Assembly: GCA_948470335.1 (NCBI GenBank)
Contig: CAOKOL010000012.1
Location: 1-64,000, forward strand
From: an uncultured Lachnospiraceae bacterium
GTDB lineage: Bacteria > Bacillota > Clostridia > Lachnospirales > Lachnospiraceae
Direction of reading: 5' to 3'
Length of the DNA stretch: 64,000 nt
Shown: positions 45,008 to 53,553 of the stretch, piece by piece
How positions within the stretch are numbered: the stretch's first letter is position 1
How the letters are laid out: each line of letters starts with the position of its first letter
Notes under the pieces: model-generated
Told to the model about the DNA's origin: nothing
Seen by the model: only the letters and a program-made list of their open reading frames with translations
Databases searched by the model: none
Translations under genes and position numbers: made by a program

Positions 45008-46447
45008 GTGATTCAGACGTTGAGAAACCGTATTGCCCATAAAAATGTACTGATTCTGGGCTTTGGCAGGGAAGGGAGATCCACTTATCAGATGCTGCGC
45101 CGGGCGGGGGGATATGCAAGCCTGGCAGTGGCCGATCAGAATCTCAGAGACCCTTCTCTGGAACCGGAGACGGGGTGGTTTGCCGGACCGGACCATCAAA
45201 AGGCGGTCAGGGAGTTTGATCTGGTATTCAAAAGTCCCGGCGTCGTGCTGGAACCGGAGATAGAGGCGGAACTGAAAAAGAGAGCCGGGGGCATTTCCGG
45301 CAGCCTTACTTCTCAGACCCAGGAATTTTTCAGACGCTTCCGGGATCAGATCATAGGCATTACCGGGACCAAGGGAAAAAGCACCACCACCACCCTGCTG
45401 TTTCATATATTAAAAGAAAACGGATTTCCCTGCCTTCTGGCGGGCAATATCGGGATTCCGGTATTTGACGTAGCTATGCAGATGAGGGAAGATACGGTTG
45501 TAGTCTGCGAGCTGTCCTGCCATCAGTTGGAATATATGACGGTGTCACCCGGCGTCGGGATACTGACCAATATCCATGAGGAGCATCTGGACCATTACGG
45601 GTCCATGGAAAAATATGTGGCGTCGAAAAAACAGGTTTATCTTCATCAGCGGCCCGAAGATGTTTTTTTCTGCAACAGCGAAGATCTTCCGGCGGCGGAA
45701 GAAACCTGCGGACGGCTGATTCCGGTGTACGGAACGGAGCGTCTGCAGGCGGAGGGGTTCAGTTCGGAACAGATACAGGCTGCCGGGATTGAGTCGGGCG
45801 GGCTGACGGAGGATGACACCGAAACCGTTAAAATCTGGCATAAAACCGTATTTTTCGACGGCGGCATTTACCGGATTCCGCTGGAGCAGACCCGGCTGGT
45901 GGGAGAGCATAACTGTTTTGACATCGGCATCGCCTATGCCGTCTGCCGCCGGCAGGGCATTTCCGATCAGGATTTTAACCGGGCGCTGTACACCTATGAA
46001 CCCCTTCCCCACAGACTGCAGTATGTGGGCTGCTACGGCGGGATTAAATATTATGACGATTCCATTTCCACGATTTGCGAGACAGCCATTCAGGCCCTTC
46101 ACAGCGTAGAGGATGCGGATACGATTCTGATCGGCGGCATGGACAGGGGGATTGATTACAAAGAACTGATCCGGGCGCTGTACGGGTATCCGGAATTGAA
46201 CGTGATTCTGATGGAAGCCACCGGCAGACGGATTTGTCAGGAGATCCGGGAGAATTATCAGGATTTTCCGAACAGTCAGCGGCTCTATCTGACAGAGCAT
46301 CTGGAAGACGCGGTAAAGCTGGCGGCAGAAAAAACCCGTCCGGGAAGAAGCTGCGTCCTGTCGCCGGCGGCGGCCAGCTATGGCATCTTTAAAAATTTTG
46401 AGGAGCGGGGAGAAGCGTTTCAGGCGATGGTAAAAAACAGCGTGTGA
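45008..46447 (+). CDS. murD2: MurD2-like UDP-N-acetylmuramoyl-L-alanine--L-glutamate ligase
   Basis: 479 residues from a GTG at 45008, chosen for GAGGAGA just upstream; the region before it overlaps murL and is not Mur-like. Mur ligase architecture: N-terminal Rossmann part (NVLILGFGREGRSTYQ), central ATP domain with P-loop GTKGKSTT (120-127), a NIHEEHLDHYGS motif with the Mg/ATP His, and C-terminal domain with DDSISTICETAI and LIGGMDRGIDY. Normal MurD joins D-Glu to UDP-MurNAc-L-Ala; the linkage to murL suggests this one adds L-Glu instead. Cytoplasmic, 94 bases after murL. Confidence 0.82.
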   Translation: MIQTLRNRIAHKNVLILGFGREGRSTYQMLRRAGGYASLAVADQNLRDPSLEPETGWFAGPDHQKAVREFDLVFKSPGVVLEPEIEAELKKRAGGISGSLTSQTQEFFRRFRDQIIGITGTKGKSTTTTLLFHILKENGFPCLLAGNIGIPVFDVAMQMREDTVVVCELSCHQLEYMTVSPGVGILTNIHEEHLDHYGSMEKYVASKKQVYLHQRPEDVFFCNSEDLPAAEETCGRLIPVYGTERLQAEGFSSEQIQAAGIESGGLTEDDTETVKIWHKTVFFDGGIYRIPLEQTRLVGEHNCFDIGIAYAVCRRQGISDQDFNRALYTYEPLPHRLQYVGCYGGIKYYDDSISTICETAIQALHSVEDADTILIGGMDRGIDYKELIRALYGYPELNVILMEATGRRICQEIRENYQDFPNSQRLYLTEHLEDAVKLAAEKTRPGRSCVLSPAAASYGIFKNFEERGEAFQAMVKNSV

Positions 46448-46591
46448 GCATGCGGATGACTGCGGTGATATGCTGGGGCGGCATCGCTGGTTTCGGCTGG
46501 CGCAGTCCGATGGGAAATCAGGCAGTGGGGGATCTGGAAAGTACAGAGTGAGACTTCCAGGGTATGACGGGACGGAAAGGAGCGTATCAAT

Positions 46592-48169
46592 ATGGGCATT
46601 TATGTAAATCCGGGAAACGGGGCCTTTGAGATGGCGCGATTTTCGGAGATCTATGTGGATAAAAGCATGCTGATCTCTCAGATGAACCGGGTTTACAGAA
46701 CCGAAAAGCGGTTTATCTGTGTGAGCAGGCCACGCCGTTTCGGAAAGTCCATGGCGGCGAATATGCTGTCTGCCTATTATAGCTGCGGATGTGATTCTGC
46801 GGCGTTGTTTTCGGGACTGGAAATCGAAAAGGAACCGTCTTTTGAAAAACATCTGAACCGGCATACGGTGATCCGGCTGGATATTCAGAAATTTTTATTT
46901 CGGGAATCCCACCTTGACATTTTTATTGACAGAATGCAGGAGGCGGTGATTCGGGAACTGAGAGCGGTTTATGAAACGGATTTGGAGCCGGAGCAATACG
47001 GGCTTCCGGCCGTTTTAGAGCAGATTTACGCACATACCGGAGAAGGATTTGTATTTATTATCGACGAATGGGACTGTGTGTTCCGGCTGGCGAAGGAACA
47101 GAAAGATGTGCAGAAAGCGTATCTTGATTTTCTGCGGGGGCTGTTCAAAGGACAGGAATATGTGGAGCTGGCCTATATGACGGGGATTCTTCCCATTAAA
47201 AAATACGGGGAGCATTCTGCCATTAATATATTTAAAGAGTTTTCCATGCTGAATCCGGGACGGCTGGCGGGATACTTTGGCTTTACGGAAGAAGAAGTAA
47301 AAAAGCTCTGTGAAAAATATGGCGTGGATTACGGCGAAACACAGAAATGGTATGACGGTTATCTGCTGGGAGGCATGCATATTTATAATCCCCAGGCGGT
47401 AACGGAACTGACGGACAGCGGGCGTTTTCAAAGTTATTGGACCGGGACGGAGACTTATGAGGCGCTTAAAATTTATATTGATTTGAATTTTGACGGTCTG
47501 AAAGAGGCTATTATCCGTATGCTCAGCGATATGCGCTGTAAAATTGATCCGTCTACATGTCAGAATGATATGACGACATTCGGAAATAAAGATGATGTGC
47601 TGACTCTTCTGCTTCATCTGGGATATCTGTCTTTTGATGAGACAACCGGAGAGGTATTTATTCCAAATCAGGAGATTGCCCGGGAATTTCTGCGCTCTGT
47701 CAGAGCAGGAGGCTGGGAAGGACTGGTGCGGGCACTGAACCGCTCGGAAGAGCTTTTGCGAAAAACCTGGGAGATGGACGGGGAAGCTGTGGCGGAAGAA
47801 ATGGCTCTCATTCACGATGAAACTGCCTCAATGTTAAAGTATAACAGTGAACATTCGCTGACCTGTACGGTACTGATGGCTTATTACAGCGCCAGAATCT
47901 ATTATATGAATCCTCTTATGGAGCTGCCGTCAGGGAAAGGCTTTGCCGACGTGGTATACCTTCCCAGGCGAAATGTGGATAAGCCTGCTCTGGTTGTGGA
48001 ACTGAAATGGAACAAATCCGCGGAAGGAGCGATTGCGCAGATTAAGGACAAACAGTACGGGGCATGGCTGGAAGATTATACGGGAGAAATTCTTTTAGTA
48101 GGAATCGGTTATACGAAAAGGAAAAAGCATACTTGCGTGATTGAAAAGTATGTAAAAAAGCAGGTATGA
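46592..48169 (+). CDS. AAA-ATPase-like protein with PD-(D/E)XK nuclease domain (DUF1703 type)
   Basis: 525 residues, GGAAAGGAG upstream. The N-terminal AAA-ATPase-like domain has the variant P-loop RPRRFGKSM (46-54) and a Walker B-like FIIDEWDCVF. The C-terminal PDDEXK_9-type nuclease has GFADVVYLP followed by ALVVELKWN, giving the D...ExK metal site. Such proteins occur in many copies in Bacteroidetes and gut Clostridia genomes; their role is unknown, possibly related to mobile elements or defence. Followed by a clear terminator, so it is a single-gene unit. Confidence 0.9.
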   Translation: MGIYVNPGNGAFEMARFSEIYVDKSMLISQMNRVYRTEKRFICVSRPRRFGKSMAANMLSAYYSCGCDSAALFSGLEIEKEPSFEKHLNRHTVIRLDIQKFLFRESHLDIFIDRMQEAVIRELRAVYETDLEPEQYGLPAVLEQIYAHTGEGFVFIIDEWDCVFRLAKEQKDVQKAYLDFLRGLFKGQEYVELAYMTGILPIKKYGEHSAINIFKEFSMLNPGRLAGYFGFTEEEVKKLCEKYGVDYGETQKWYDGYLLGGMHIYNPQAVTELTDSGRFQSYWTGTETYEALKIYIDLNFDGLKEAIIRMLSDMRCKIDPSTCQNDMTTFGNKDDVLTLLLHLGYLSFDETTGEVFIPNQEIAREFLRSVRAGGWEGLVRALNRSEELLRKTWEMDGEAVAEEMALIHDETASMLKYNSEHSLTCTVLMAYYSARIYYMNPLMELPSGKGFADVVYLPRRNVDKPALVVELKWNKSAEGAIAQIKDKQYGAWLEDYTGEILLVGIGYTKRKKHTCVIEKYVKKQV

Positions 48170-48184
48170 TTCCTGCGGCTTTGG

Positions 48185-48207
48185 CGGACTCTTAGGAGTC
48201 CGTTTTT
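48185..48207 (+). terminator. Intrinsic terminator after the DUF1703-type gene
   Basis: CGGACTC and GAGTCCG form a 7-bp stem with a four-base loop, followed by TTTTT. Confidence 0.88.
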
Positions 48208-48346
48208 CGTTTTTGCGAAAAATTTTTTTGCGTTTGCACGGAAAACGGGTTTTCAATCGTTTTATAAGTGTAAGGCCTTTGAAATGAAAGTTGCGCAACT
48301 GATCGGGAACATAAGGTTTGAAAGGAAACGTTCAAATCTGCCCGAA

Positions 48347-48366
48347 TGACGCGGCAAGCCGCGTCA
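48347..48366 (+). promoter_or_regulatory. Perfect hairpin directly before the sigma-factor ribosome binding site
   Basis: TGACGCGGC and GCCGCGTCA are perfect reverse complements around AA; AGAGAGG starts three bases after the stem and the ATG follows at 48381. A 12-bp palindrome AGTTGCGCAACT lies further upstream (48289-48300). No T-run, so a role in translation or mRNA stability is more likely than termination. Confidence 0.55.
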
Positions 48367-48380
48367 GAAGAGAGGAAAAG

Positions 48381-48866
48381 ATGAAAGATGATGAGATACG
48401 AAAGCTGGTGGAAACCTACTCGGACATGGTGATGAGGATTGCCTATCAGAACTGCTTTAATAAATCCGACAGTGAGGATATTACCCAAGAGGTATTTATC
48501 AAGTTGCTTGATAACGCAGAGCGCATAAAAGAGGACGAAAGTTATCTGAAAGCCTGGCTGATCCGAGTGACGGTGAATCTGTGCAGGGATTACAATAAGA
48601 GCTCGTGGTATAAGAAGGTAATGGGGTTTGAGGGGGACGGACCGGAGATTCCGTGGGAGCCGGAAGAACTGCGGCTCTGGGAGGAATTGTCTCAGCTTAA
48701 GCCGGTTTACCGGAATATTATTTATCTTTATTACTACGAGGGTTACAAAACCGGAGAGATCGCCGGAATTTTGAAGCTGCGGGAGAACACGGTCAGTTCT
48801 TATCTGGCCAGGGCGAGGAAAAAGTTAAAGACAATTCTGGAAAGAGAGGGCGAGGTTTATGTTTGA
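48381..48866 (+). CDS. ECF-type RNA polymerase sigma factor
   Basis: 161 residues from the ATG at 48381. Region 2 (YSDMVMRIAYQNCFNKSDSEDITQEVFIK) and region 4 (LKPVYRNIIYLYYYEGYKTGEIAGILKLRENTVSSYLARARKKL, residues about 108-152) are both clear, with a short linker, as in ECF sigma factors. It would direct RNA polymerase to promoters for a stress response. The next gene encodes a membrane anti-sigma-like protein, the standard arrangement. Confidence 0.92.
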   Translation: MKDDEIRKLVETYSDMVMRIAYQNCFNKSDSEDITQEVFIKLLDNAERIKEDESYLKAWLIRVTVNLCRDYNKSSWYKKVMGFEGDGPEIPWEPEELRLWEELSQLKPVYRNIIYLYYYEGYKTGEIAGILKLRENTVSSYLARARKKLKTILEREGEVYV

Positions 48867-48975
48867 CCGGATAACAGGCAGGGTACATACCAAAAATACC
48901 TGTCAAAAGCGGCATCGGACGGTTATGGGACAGGCAGCCGGGTGTGGAATGGAAGCATCGGAAGAGGAGGAAAGG

Positions 48976-50328
48976 ATGTCAAAAGATTATTATAGCCTGA
49001 TATCCAGGATCAAGGCCGACGAGGCTTTGAAAGAAAAACTGATTGTAAACCTGCGGGAAAAACAAAAACAGAAACAGGGGCAGCATGCAGTGAAAGGAGT
49101 GTTTATGAAAATGAAAGTAAGAAAGATGGCAGCGGCAGCGGCAGTAGCCTTAGGGCTGATCACCTGCGGCGGGGCGGCACTTGCCGCATTGAAAGGATCC
49201 TTTGGCGTAGGGGTTTCATCTTTACAGAACGTAGGCATCAAGCTGCCGGACGATGCGGCCGAATGGGCAGAGCCGGTAGAAAACCAGGAGATTGGGAATG
49301 AGGATCTGAAGGTTGCCCTGGAGTCTTCTTTCTGTGATGACGGTTTTGCGATCCTTCAGTTTAAAGTAAAAGTGGGGGAGGAGAAGCTGAAATCTTATAA
49401 GGATTCTATGGACAGCGATTATAAGGTTCCTCTTTGCTATCTGTCCTTTAATGATCCGGTTACCACACAGAACGGGTATGCGGAAACACGGCTGGGAGGC
49501 GCGAACTATAACCTGGTTGTGGACGGAGAAGAAGTATGGGTAAGGGGTCGTTCCGAACATTCCATAGAATGTGTAAAAGACGGCGAATATATTGTCCATC
49601 AGATGTGGTTTTTGGATGACAGCATTTTAAACGGGAAAAAGGAATTTACCATTGCGCTGAACGATGTGGTGGTTGGGCTGGACAATGACTGCATACCGGT
49701 TGACGGAAGCTTTGAGGTGAAGCTTTCGAAAGAAAATGCGCTGGATCATACGGATGTAATTATGCCCTCCAAGGATGCCTCGGCACAATATAAGAAGGTA
49801 GAAAAAACCATTGAGAAGGTTTCCGTGACGCCGCTGCAGAATATTATTGTCATAAAATCGGTTTATAAAGATGTGGACAATGAAGATCTGGGCTATGTGC
49901 TGGATGAGGATTATGTGGGTACGCTGTACTACATGGCTTATGGCAAGGATGGAGACAATATTTCTTGCCACGAGATGGAGACAGAGCGGAAGATCACCTA
50001 TAAAGATGGGACTTCGGAAGTTCTGGAGCCGGGAGATTATTCTTTCTGCCAGAAGGAATTCGATCATGCACAGTTAGAGACGACAGAGGTGATTGCGGTG
50101 GAGAAAACAGAGGATAACAGCAAAGTTCTGTTAAAGGTTTATGAAAAGAACGACTACACGGCCGCGATTAAAGTGATTATGGAGTGCAGCATTGATCTGG
50201 ATAAAAAGGACGTGGGTGTTGAAAGCAAGGATACATACATCTATAATCCGGAGGAATCCCTGGTAACCGACGAGTACAGAGAGATGATGAAGCAGAGGTA
50301 TGGGCTGGAGATGGAAATGGGAAACTGA
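48976..50328 (+). CDS. DUF4179-type membrane anti-sigma factor
   Basis: 450 residues from the ATG at 48976, preceded by GAGGAGGAAAGG. An earlier in-frame ATG at 48859 overlaps the sigma gene by eight bases and would add 39 residues; it has only GAGG. The cytoplasmic N-terminus (SLISRIKADEALKEKLIVN) would hold the sigma factor, one membrane helix follows (about 52-72), and the outer part is beta-rich, resembling DUF4179 proteins found with ECF sigma factors. It probably releases the sigma factor on an envelope signal. Confidence 0.8.
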   Translation: MSKDYYSLISRIKADEALKEKLIVNLREKQKQKQGQHAVKGVFMKMKVRKMAAAAAVALGLITCGGAALAALKGSFGVGVSSLQNVGIKLPDDAAEWAEPVENQEIGNEDLKVALESSFCDDGFAILQFKVKVGEEKLKSYKDSMDSDYKVPLCYLSFNDPVTTQNGYAETRLGGANYNLVVDGEEVWVRGRSEHSIECVKDGEYIVHQMWFLDDSILNGKKEFTIALNDVVVGLDNDCIPVDGSFEVKLSKENALDHTDVIMPSKDASAQYKKVEKTIEKVSVTPLQNIIVIKSVYKDVDNEDLGYVLDEDYVGTLYYMAYGKDGDNISCHEMETERKITYKDGTSEVLEPGDYSFCQKEFDHAQLETTEVIAVEKTEDNSKVLLKVYEKNDYTAAIKVIMECSIDLDKKDVGVESKDTYIYNPEESLVTDEYREMMKQRYGLEMEMGN

Positions 50329-50426
50329 TTCGGAACTGGATGTGAGATTTTTTCGCGGATTCAAAGGCAAGCTGTGTTCGCTGATGTATATTTAAAAGTA
50401 CAAAACCGGAAACCTTGGCCTCTCCC

Positions 50427-50455
50427 TTGCTTTTTTTCCTTCCAGGTTTTATAAT
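50427..50455 (+). promoter_or_regulatory. Promoter of the 174-residue hypothetical gene
   Basis: TTGCTT and TATAAT with a 17-base spacer. The leader contains ATGACAG / CTGTCAT as a possible hairpin (50456-50483). Confidence 0.65.
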
Positions 50456-50548
50456 TATGACAGCGCCCATGCTGGCTCTGTCATGGATGAAAGGGCATTC
50501 CTGTGGGCTTTGGGCGGATGCAAGACAAAATGAGGGAGGATAAAAAGG

Positions 50549-51073
50549 ATGTATCAGAAATTATACGAAGAAGCGACCCAGTCACCGGTGTTGTCGAGAG
50601 AGATCATCGACACTTTGCTGAACTCCATGCAGTACAGCAGTATTTCTTTTATCAACTGGAGCGTCGAGGTGCTGCAGGTGGTTAAGATCCGTCTGGACAG
50701 AGGAGATAAGATTACTGACGAGGTGAGCAAAGAAGTCTATACTGTAAAGTCTTTCCAGGAATTTGTCAAGAAGAATTTTTCTTCCTATATCTACAGCCAG
50801 GTATATGCGCCGGCGAAGGATAAAGAAAAGATTTATTTCCGTCTTTCTCCTTGTGACGACGGATACAGTCTGGTGATGGCAAAGTCCAACGACGAGAAGG
50901 TTTATGAATGGATTTCCAGCCTGAATACCCGTTTTGCACTGGTGAAGATGATTGCCACTGGCGTTGTCTATGTGAATGACACGAAAACCAACACATACCG
51001 TCCCTTTATATCGGAAAACGGAAAATACTGCCGTTATGAGACAAAAGAAGGCAAGATTGTGGAAATTAAATAA
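50549..51073 (+). CDS. Hypothetical protein, 174 residues
   Basis: GGGAGGA lies upstream of the ATG at 50549, and there is a promoter before and a terminator after it, so the gene is real. Mixed alpha/beta soluble protein, no signal peptide, with VKKNFSSYIYSQVYAPAKD and a C-terminal GKYCRYETKEGKIVEI. No family recognised. It is monocistronic and sits between the anti-sigma gene and the phosphoesterase. Confidence 0.7.
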   Translation: MYQKLYEEATQSPVLSREIIDTLLNSMQYSSISFINWSVEVLQVVKIRLDRGDKITDEVSKEVYTVKSFQEFVKKNFSSYIYSQVYAPAKDKEKIYFRLSPCDDGYSLVMAKSNDEKVYEWISSLNTRFALVKMIATGVVYVNDTKTNTYRPFISENGKYCRYETKEGKIVEIK

Positions 51074-51109
51074 ATATGAATTGACTGTTATTATGGAAAG
51101 TGCTGATGG

Positions 51110-51146
51110 GCGGGGAATCGAAAGGTTTCCCGCTTGTATTTTTTTT
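51110..51146 (+). terminator. Intrinsic terminator after the hypothetical gene
   Basis: GCGGGGAA (51110-51117) pairs with TTTCCCGC (51126-51133, one G-U), followed by TTGTATTTTTTTT. Confidence 0.88.
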
Positions 51147-51183
51147 AGTACAATTTTGCCGATTTTAGAGAAAAACTCTCTGA

Positions 51184-51212
51184 TTGCGCCCTATAGCATT
51201 CTATGATATAAT
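51184..51212 (+). promoter_or_regulatory. Extended -10 promoter placed directly at the start codon
   Basis: TGATATAAT at 51204-51212 (TG-N-TATAAT) with TTGCGC 17 bases upstream. The expected start of transcription, about seven bases after the -10, falls on or next to the A of the ATG at 51219. Confidence 0.65.
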
Positions 51213-51218
51213 TGCAAA

Positions 51219-52097
51219 ATGATATCTATAACTAAATTTGCGGCAGCGTCGGCCGTTTTGGCGGCGGGGGCGCTGGCACGCTCACGGTACGAGAGAAAAC
51301 ATTTTGAGATTCGGAACTTTCAGGCCGGATATCCCGGATTGCCCCGGGTTTTTGACGGTTTTTCCATCGTTTTTCTGACAGATCTCCACAATAATTCTTT
51401 TGGCGAAAATAATGAGAAGCTTTTACAGGCCATAGACAGGCTGCATCCGGATATCGTGGCGGTCGGCGGCGATATGATGGTGGCAAAAGGTCCCGGAAGT
51501 CTGGAGATTCCCCTTTGCCTGATCAGGGCCTTGGCGGAAAAGTATCCCGTTTATTACGGCCTGGGCAATCATGAGCACAGGATGGACCGGGAACGGGAGA
51601 TTTACGGGGACCAGTATGACCGGTATATGGATGCCATCGAAGGAATGGGCGTTCATCTGCTGAGAAACCGCAGCGAATACCTGGAACGGCAGGGAGAGCG
51701 TATTCGGATTACAGGTCTTGATCTGTCCCGGAGATATTATAAAAAAGTCGGAAAAAGGCCCATGAGCCAGATTTATCTTAAGCGGACGCTGGGAGAAGGG
51801 CACGGGGACGAATTTCATATATTGCTGGCCCACTCGCCCCTTTATTTTAAGGAATATGTCCGGTGGGGGGCCGATCTGGTACTGGCCGGGCATTTTCACG
51901 GGGGAACGATCTGTCTGCCGGGGCTGGGGGGCGTGATGACGCCCAACTATATGTTTTTTCCGGAGTATGACAGAGGATTTTACAAAGAGGGGGACAGCCG
52001 GATGGTATTAAGCGCCGGGCTGGGCACCCATTCCATAAATCTCAGGCTGAACAACCGGCCTCAGTTGATTTTGGTAGAATTAAGAAGGCGGGTCTGA
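51219..52097 (+). CDS. Metallophosphoesterase (YkuE/calcineurin-like), membrane anchored
   Basis: 292 residues. An N-terminal hydrophobic segment (5-22) anchors the protein. The five metallophosphoesterase motifs are present: DLH (in FLTDLHNN), GDM (VGGDMMV), GNHEH, the His in LLAHSPL, and GHFHGG. It hydrolyses a phosphoester with two metal ions, in YkuE-like proteins at the membrane or wall; the substrate is unknown. No ribosome binding site exists before the ATG and a promoter ends right there, so the mRNA is probably leaderless. The stop codon is followed at once by the scpA start. Confidence 0.88.
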   Translation: MISITKFAAASAVLAAGALARSRYERKHFEIRNFQAGYPGLPRVFDGFSIVFLTDLHNNSFGENNEKLLQAIDRLHPDIVAVGGDMMVAKGPGSLEIPLCLIRALAEKYPVYYGLGNHEHRMDREREIYGDQYDRYMDAIEGMGVHLLRNRSEYLERQGERIRITGLDLSRRYYKKVGKRPMSQIYLKRTLGEGHGDEFHILLAHSPLYFKEYVRWGADLVLAGHFHGGTICLPGLGGVMTPNYMFFPEYDRGFYKEGDSRMVLSAGLGTHSINLRLNNRPQLILVELRRRV

Positions 52098-52883
52098 ATG
52101 GAACTGGCAGTAAAACTGAAAGTGTTTGAGGGTCCGCTGGATCTGCTGCTTCACCTGATTGAAAAGGATAAACTGGATATCTATGATATTCCTATTGCCG
52201 AGATCACGGATCAGTATATGGAATATATTTCCTCTATGGATATGGAGGATCTGGATCTGGCCAGTGAATTTCTGGTGATGGCGGCCACCCTTCTGGATAT
52301 CAAGTCCCGGATGCTTCTTCCGGCCGATGAGGAGGAGGAAGAAGAAGCAAAAGATCCCAGAGAAGAACTGGCCAGGCGGCTTCTGGAATATAAGATGTTT
52401 AAGGAAATTTCCGTTACTTTGCAGGAACGGGAGCAGTCCGCCGGTTTTGTTTTTTACCGGCAGGAGGATATCCCGGAGGAGGTGTCCCGTTACCGGCCGC
52501 CGGTGGATCTGGATCAGTTGTTAGAAGGGATTTCGCTGATCCGGCTGAATGAGATTTTTCAGATGGTGATCAGAAAACAGGAGGATAAAATCGATCCTGT
52601 GCGCAGCAGGTTCGGGCGTATCGAGAAAGAGCCGGTGCGGGTGGAGGATAAAATTACAGGGATTCTCGCTCTCTGCCGGGAGAAAAAGCAGTTTTCTTTT
52701 GTGTCTCTTTTTCCGGAAGGAGGGGCGGAGCGATTTGAGGTGGTTGTCACTTTTCTGGCCGTGCTGGAACTGATAAAGGCGGGGGCCGTGCAGCTTATGC
52801 AGGAAGAACTGTTTGGGGATATTCTGATCCGGGCGGCCAATACCGATGATGTGCTGGAACGGCTGGAGCTGGAGTTTCAGTGA
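52098..52883 (+). CDS. scpA: Segregation and condensation protein A
   Basis: 261 residues. The kleisin subunit of the SMC-ScpAB condensin. The N-terminal block LKVFEGPLDLLLHLIEKDKL and LDLASEFLVMAATLLDIKSR are family hallmarks, with the acidic stretch EEEEEEAK and a winged-helix C-terminus (about 185-260). The ATG overlaps nothing but follows the phosphoesterase stop directly; scpB follows, so the three genes form one operon. Confidence 0.96.
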   Translation: MELAVKLKVFEGPLDLLLHLIEKDKLDIYDIPIAEITDQYMEYISSMDMEDLDLASEFLVMAATLLDIKSRMLLPADEEEEEEAKDPREELARRLLEYKMFKEISVTLQEREQSAGFVFYRQEDIPEEVSRYRPPVDLDQLLEGISLIRLNEIFQMVIRKQEDKIDPVRSRFGRIEKEPVRVEDKITGILALCREKKQFSFVSLFPEGGAERFEVVVTFLAVLELIKAGAVQLMQEELFGDILIRAANTDDVLERLELEFQ

Positions 52884-52930
52884 CGTATGGAAAACAGATT
52901 ACGGGTGAAATAAATAAAGAGGAAACCGCA

Positions 52931-53506
52931 ATGAAAAAACGGGAAATGGAAGCGGCGCTGGAGGCAGTGCTGTTTACCATGGGGCAGGCGGTGCCGCTGG
53001 CTTCTCTGGCCCGGTCCGTGGAACAGGACCAGGAAACCACCAAAATGCTGCTTCATAAGATGATGGAACGGTATGAGAAAGAAGACCGGGGAATCCGTCT
53101 TCTGGAACTGGAAAACAGTTTCCAGCTCTGCACCAAAAAAGAATATTATGAAAATCTGATCCGGGTGGCCAGTGAGCCAAAGAAGCAGGAATTATCGGAG
53201 TCTGCTCTGGAAGCGCTTTCCATTATTGCCTATAAGCAGCCGGTGACGAAAGCGGAGATCCAGAGGATACGGGGCGTGGCCTCCGATCATGCGGTCAACC
53301 GTCTGGTGGAATTTGGTCTGGTATGCGAGGTGGGGCGGCTGGATGCGCCGGGGCGTCCGATTTTATTTGCCACCACGGAAGAATTTTTGCGCCGTTTCGG
53401 CGTGGGAAGCCTGGAGGAACTGCCCAGGCTGGATGAGGAAAAGATCAGAACATTCGAGCGGGAGGCTGCCGCAGAAGCCCAGGGGCGGCTGACGCCGGAT
53501 GTATGA
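52931..53506 (+). CDS. scpB: Segregation and condensation protein B
   Basis: 191 residues from the ATG at 52931 (AAAGAGG upstream); the earlier frame start at 52880 overlaps scpA and is not ScpB-like. Two winged-helix domains: MEAALEAVLFTMGQAVPLASLA at the start and ALEALSIIAYKQPVTKAEIQRIRGV, then FLRRFGVGSLEELPRL. It binds ScpA in the condensin complex that organises the chromosome. Confidence 0.96.
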   Translation: MKKREMEAALEAVLFTMGQAVPLASLARSVEQDQETTKMLLHKMMERYEKEDRGIRLLELENSFQLCTKKEYYENLIRVASEPKKQELSESALEALSIIAYKQPVTKAEIQRIRGVASDHAVNRLVEFGLVCEVGRLDAPGRPILFATTEEFLRRFGVGSLEELPRLDEEKIRTFEREAAAEAQGRLTPDV

Positions 53507-53553
53507 TAAATCAAAAACCCAATGGAGAATGAATGAGGGGAGGAAATCATAAT

